64,000 nt of DNA. Source: a virus. The position numbers and the translations under genes were made by a program. The stretch covers positions 33,369 to 97,368 of IMG/VR virus record IMGVR_UViG_3300006925_000008; one strand, 5' to 3'. The notes below the pieces were generated by a model, which saw only the letters and a list, made by a program, of their open reading frames with translations, was not told the origin of the DNA and made no database searches. Shown piece by piece: positions 63,756 to 64,000 of this stretch (its first letter is position 1; every line of letters begins with the position of its first letter).

Positions 63756-63796
63756 TGAATGCGGGCTGGTTTTGGGTGGTTCTCGGCCTGCATTGG

Positions 63797-63960
63797 CCCA
63801 GCCCAGCCACATTGGGCCTGTCCAGCGGTTTCAATGCGTTCTAGGCCCAGCCATTGCCCATTCTGTCCCCATTGCCCAGCCCAGCCTCCTCAATGCATTC
63901 CCAGCCCAGCCAATACCCTAGTTTCAGCACCCAGTCCAGTCAATGCATTGCCAGTTTCAA
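63797..63960. repeat. Iteron-like repeats (CCCAGCCCAGCC and CAATGCRTT)
   Basis: Three exact 12-mers CCCAGCCCAGCC start at 63797, 63875 and 63900. CAATGCRTT occurs at 63832, 63891 and 63941. CATTGCCCA occurs at 63852 and 63870. The spacing is irregular. Repeated short words in a gene-free region recall iterons or a regulatory array. Confidence 0.5.
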
Positions 63961-64000
63961 TGCCATTGGCCGAAAACCAACAGGCCAAGCCTCCCCCAGC

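Larger units (their letters stand above)
63501..64000. other. Gene-free repeat and palindrome region
   Basis: I see no plausible gene here; open frames are short or of odd composition. The stretch holds A-rich tracts, palindromes and repeated CCCAGCC, CAATGCRTT and CATTGCCCA words. It could be an intergenic control or replication-start region, but nothing diagnostic is seen. It continues past the right edge. Confidence 0.55.

Noticed and set aside
1-64000. tRNA genes, integrase, polymerase or lysis enzyme
   Set aside because: I looked for these and saw none that could be supported; they may lie outside the window.

Overview
The window looks like most of the late half of a tailed virus genome (Caudoviricetes-type, HK97-fold head, long tail of siphovirus type). 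The host is probably archaeal. Reasons: a divergent promoter pair carries TATA-like boxes 23-29 nt upstream of ATG codons that lack Shine-Dalgarno sites (leaderless style); zinc-ribbon and Cys-cluster proteins are frequent, including one inside the portal; there is an Arf-like GTPase and an HMG-CoA lyase-like enzyme. Other genes use GGAGG/GGTGA ribosome sites. A marine Thermoplasmatota-type host would fit but cannot be shown from this sequence. I see no replication, integration, tRNA or CRISPR genes.

Almost everything is on the minus strand, with genes overlapping by 1-20 nt, and reads as three long units from right to left. Unit A (about 63.4 to 47.7 kb) is an accessory block of 'cargo' genes. 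Unit B (47.2 to 24.4 kb) starts with a small ribbon-helix-helix regulator and holds membrane proteins, a GTPase, Cys-rich proteins, several large low-complexity head proteins, the large terminase, the portal and a 1161-aa protein with a DNA-ligase-like domain. Unit C (24.1 kb to the left edge) is the head-tail assembly line: protease-scaffold, major capsid protein, small head proteins, connector, neck, tail tube, tail chaperones, tape measure and large distal tail proteins with LamG-like domains. Two isolated plus-strand genes (24.2 and 47.3 kb) sit at the heads of units C and B. The right end (63.5-64 kb) is a gene-free, repeat-rich and palindrome-rich stretch.

The most striking feature is a short peptide tag, consensus [M]TAFDxAWxLLK followed by A/S/D/N/M. 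It sits at the N-terminus of about a dozen consecutive, otherwise unrelated proteins in unit A, and occurs internally or C-terminally in others. The tagged proteins carry enzyme-like domains: four HExxH metallopeptidase-like proteins, two ADP-ribosyltransferase-like proteins, one kinase-like protein, a possible GNAT acetyltransferase, an ASCH domain and a DNA adenine methyltransferase. The hydrophobic-hydrophobic-Lys-Ala core also appears near the N-terminus of the major capsid protein, the prohead protease and most head-region proteins of unit B. My working model is a head-packaging signal ending in a prohead-protease cleavage site: effectors would be loaded into the prohead, trimmed and injected with the DNA. 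The pattern is seen directly; the mechanism is inference.
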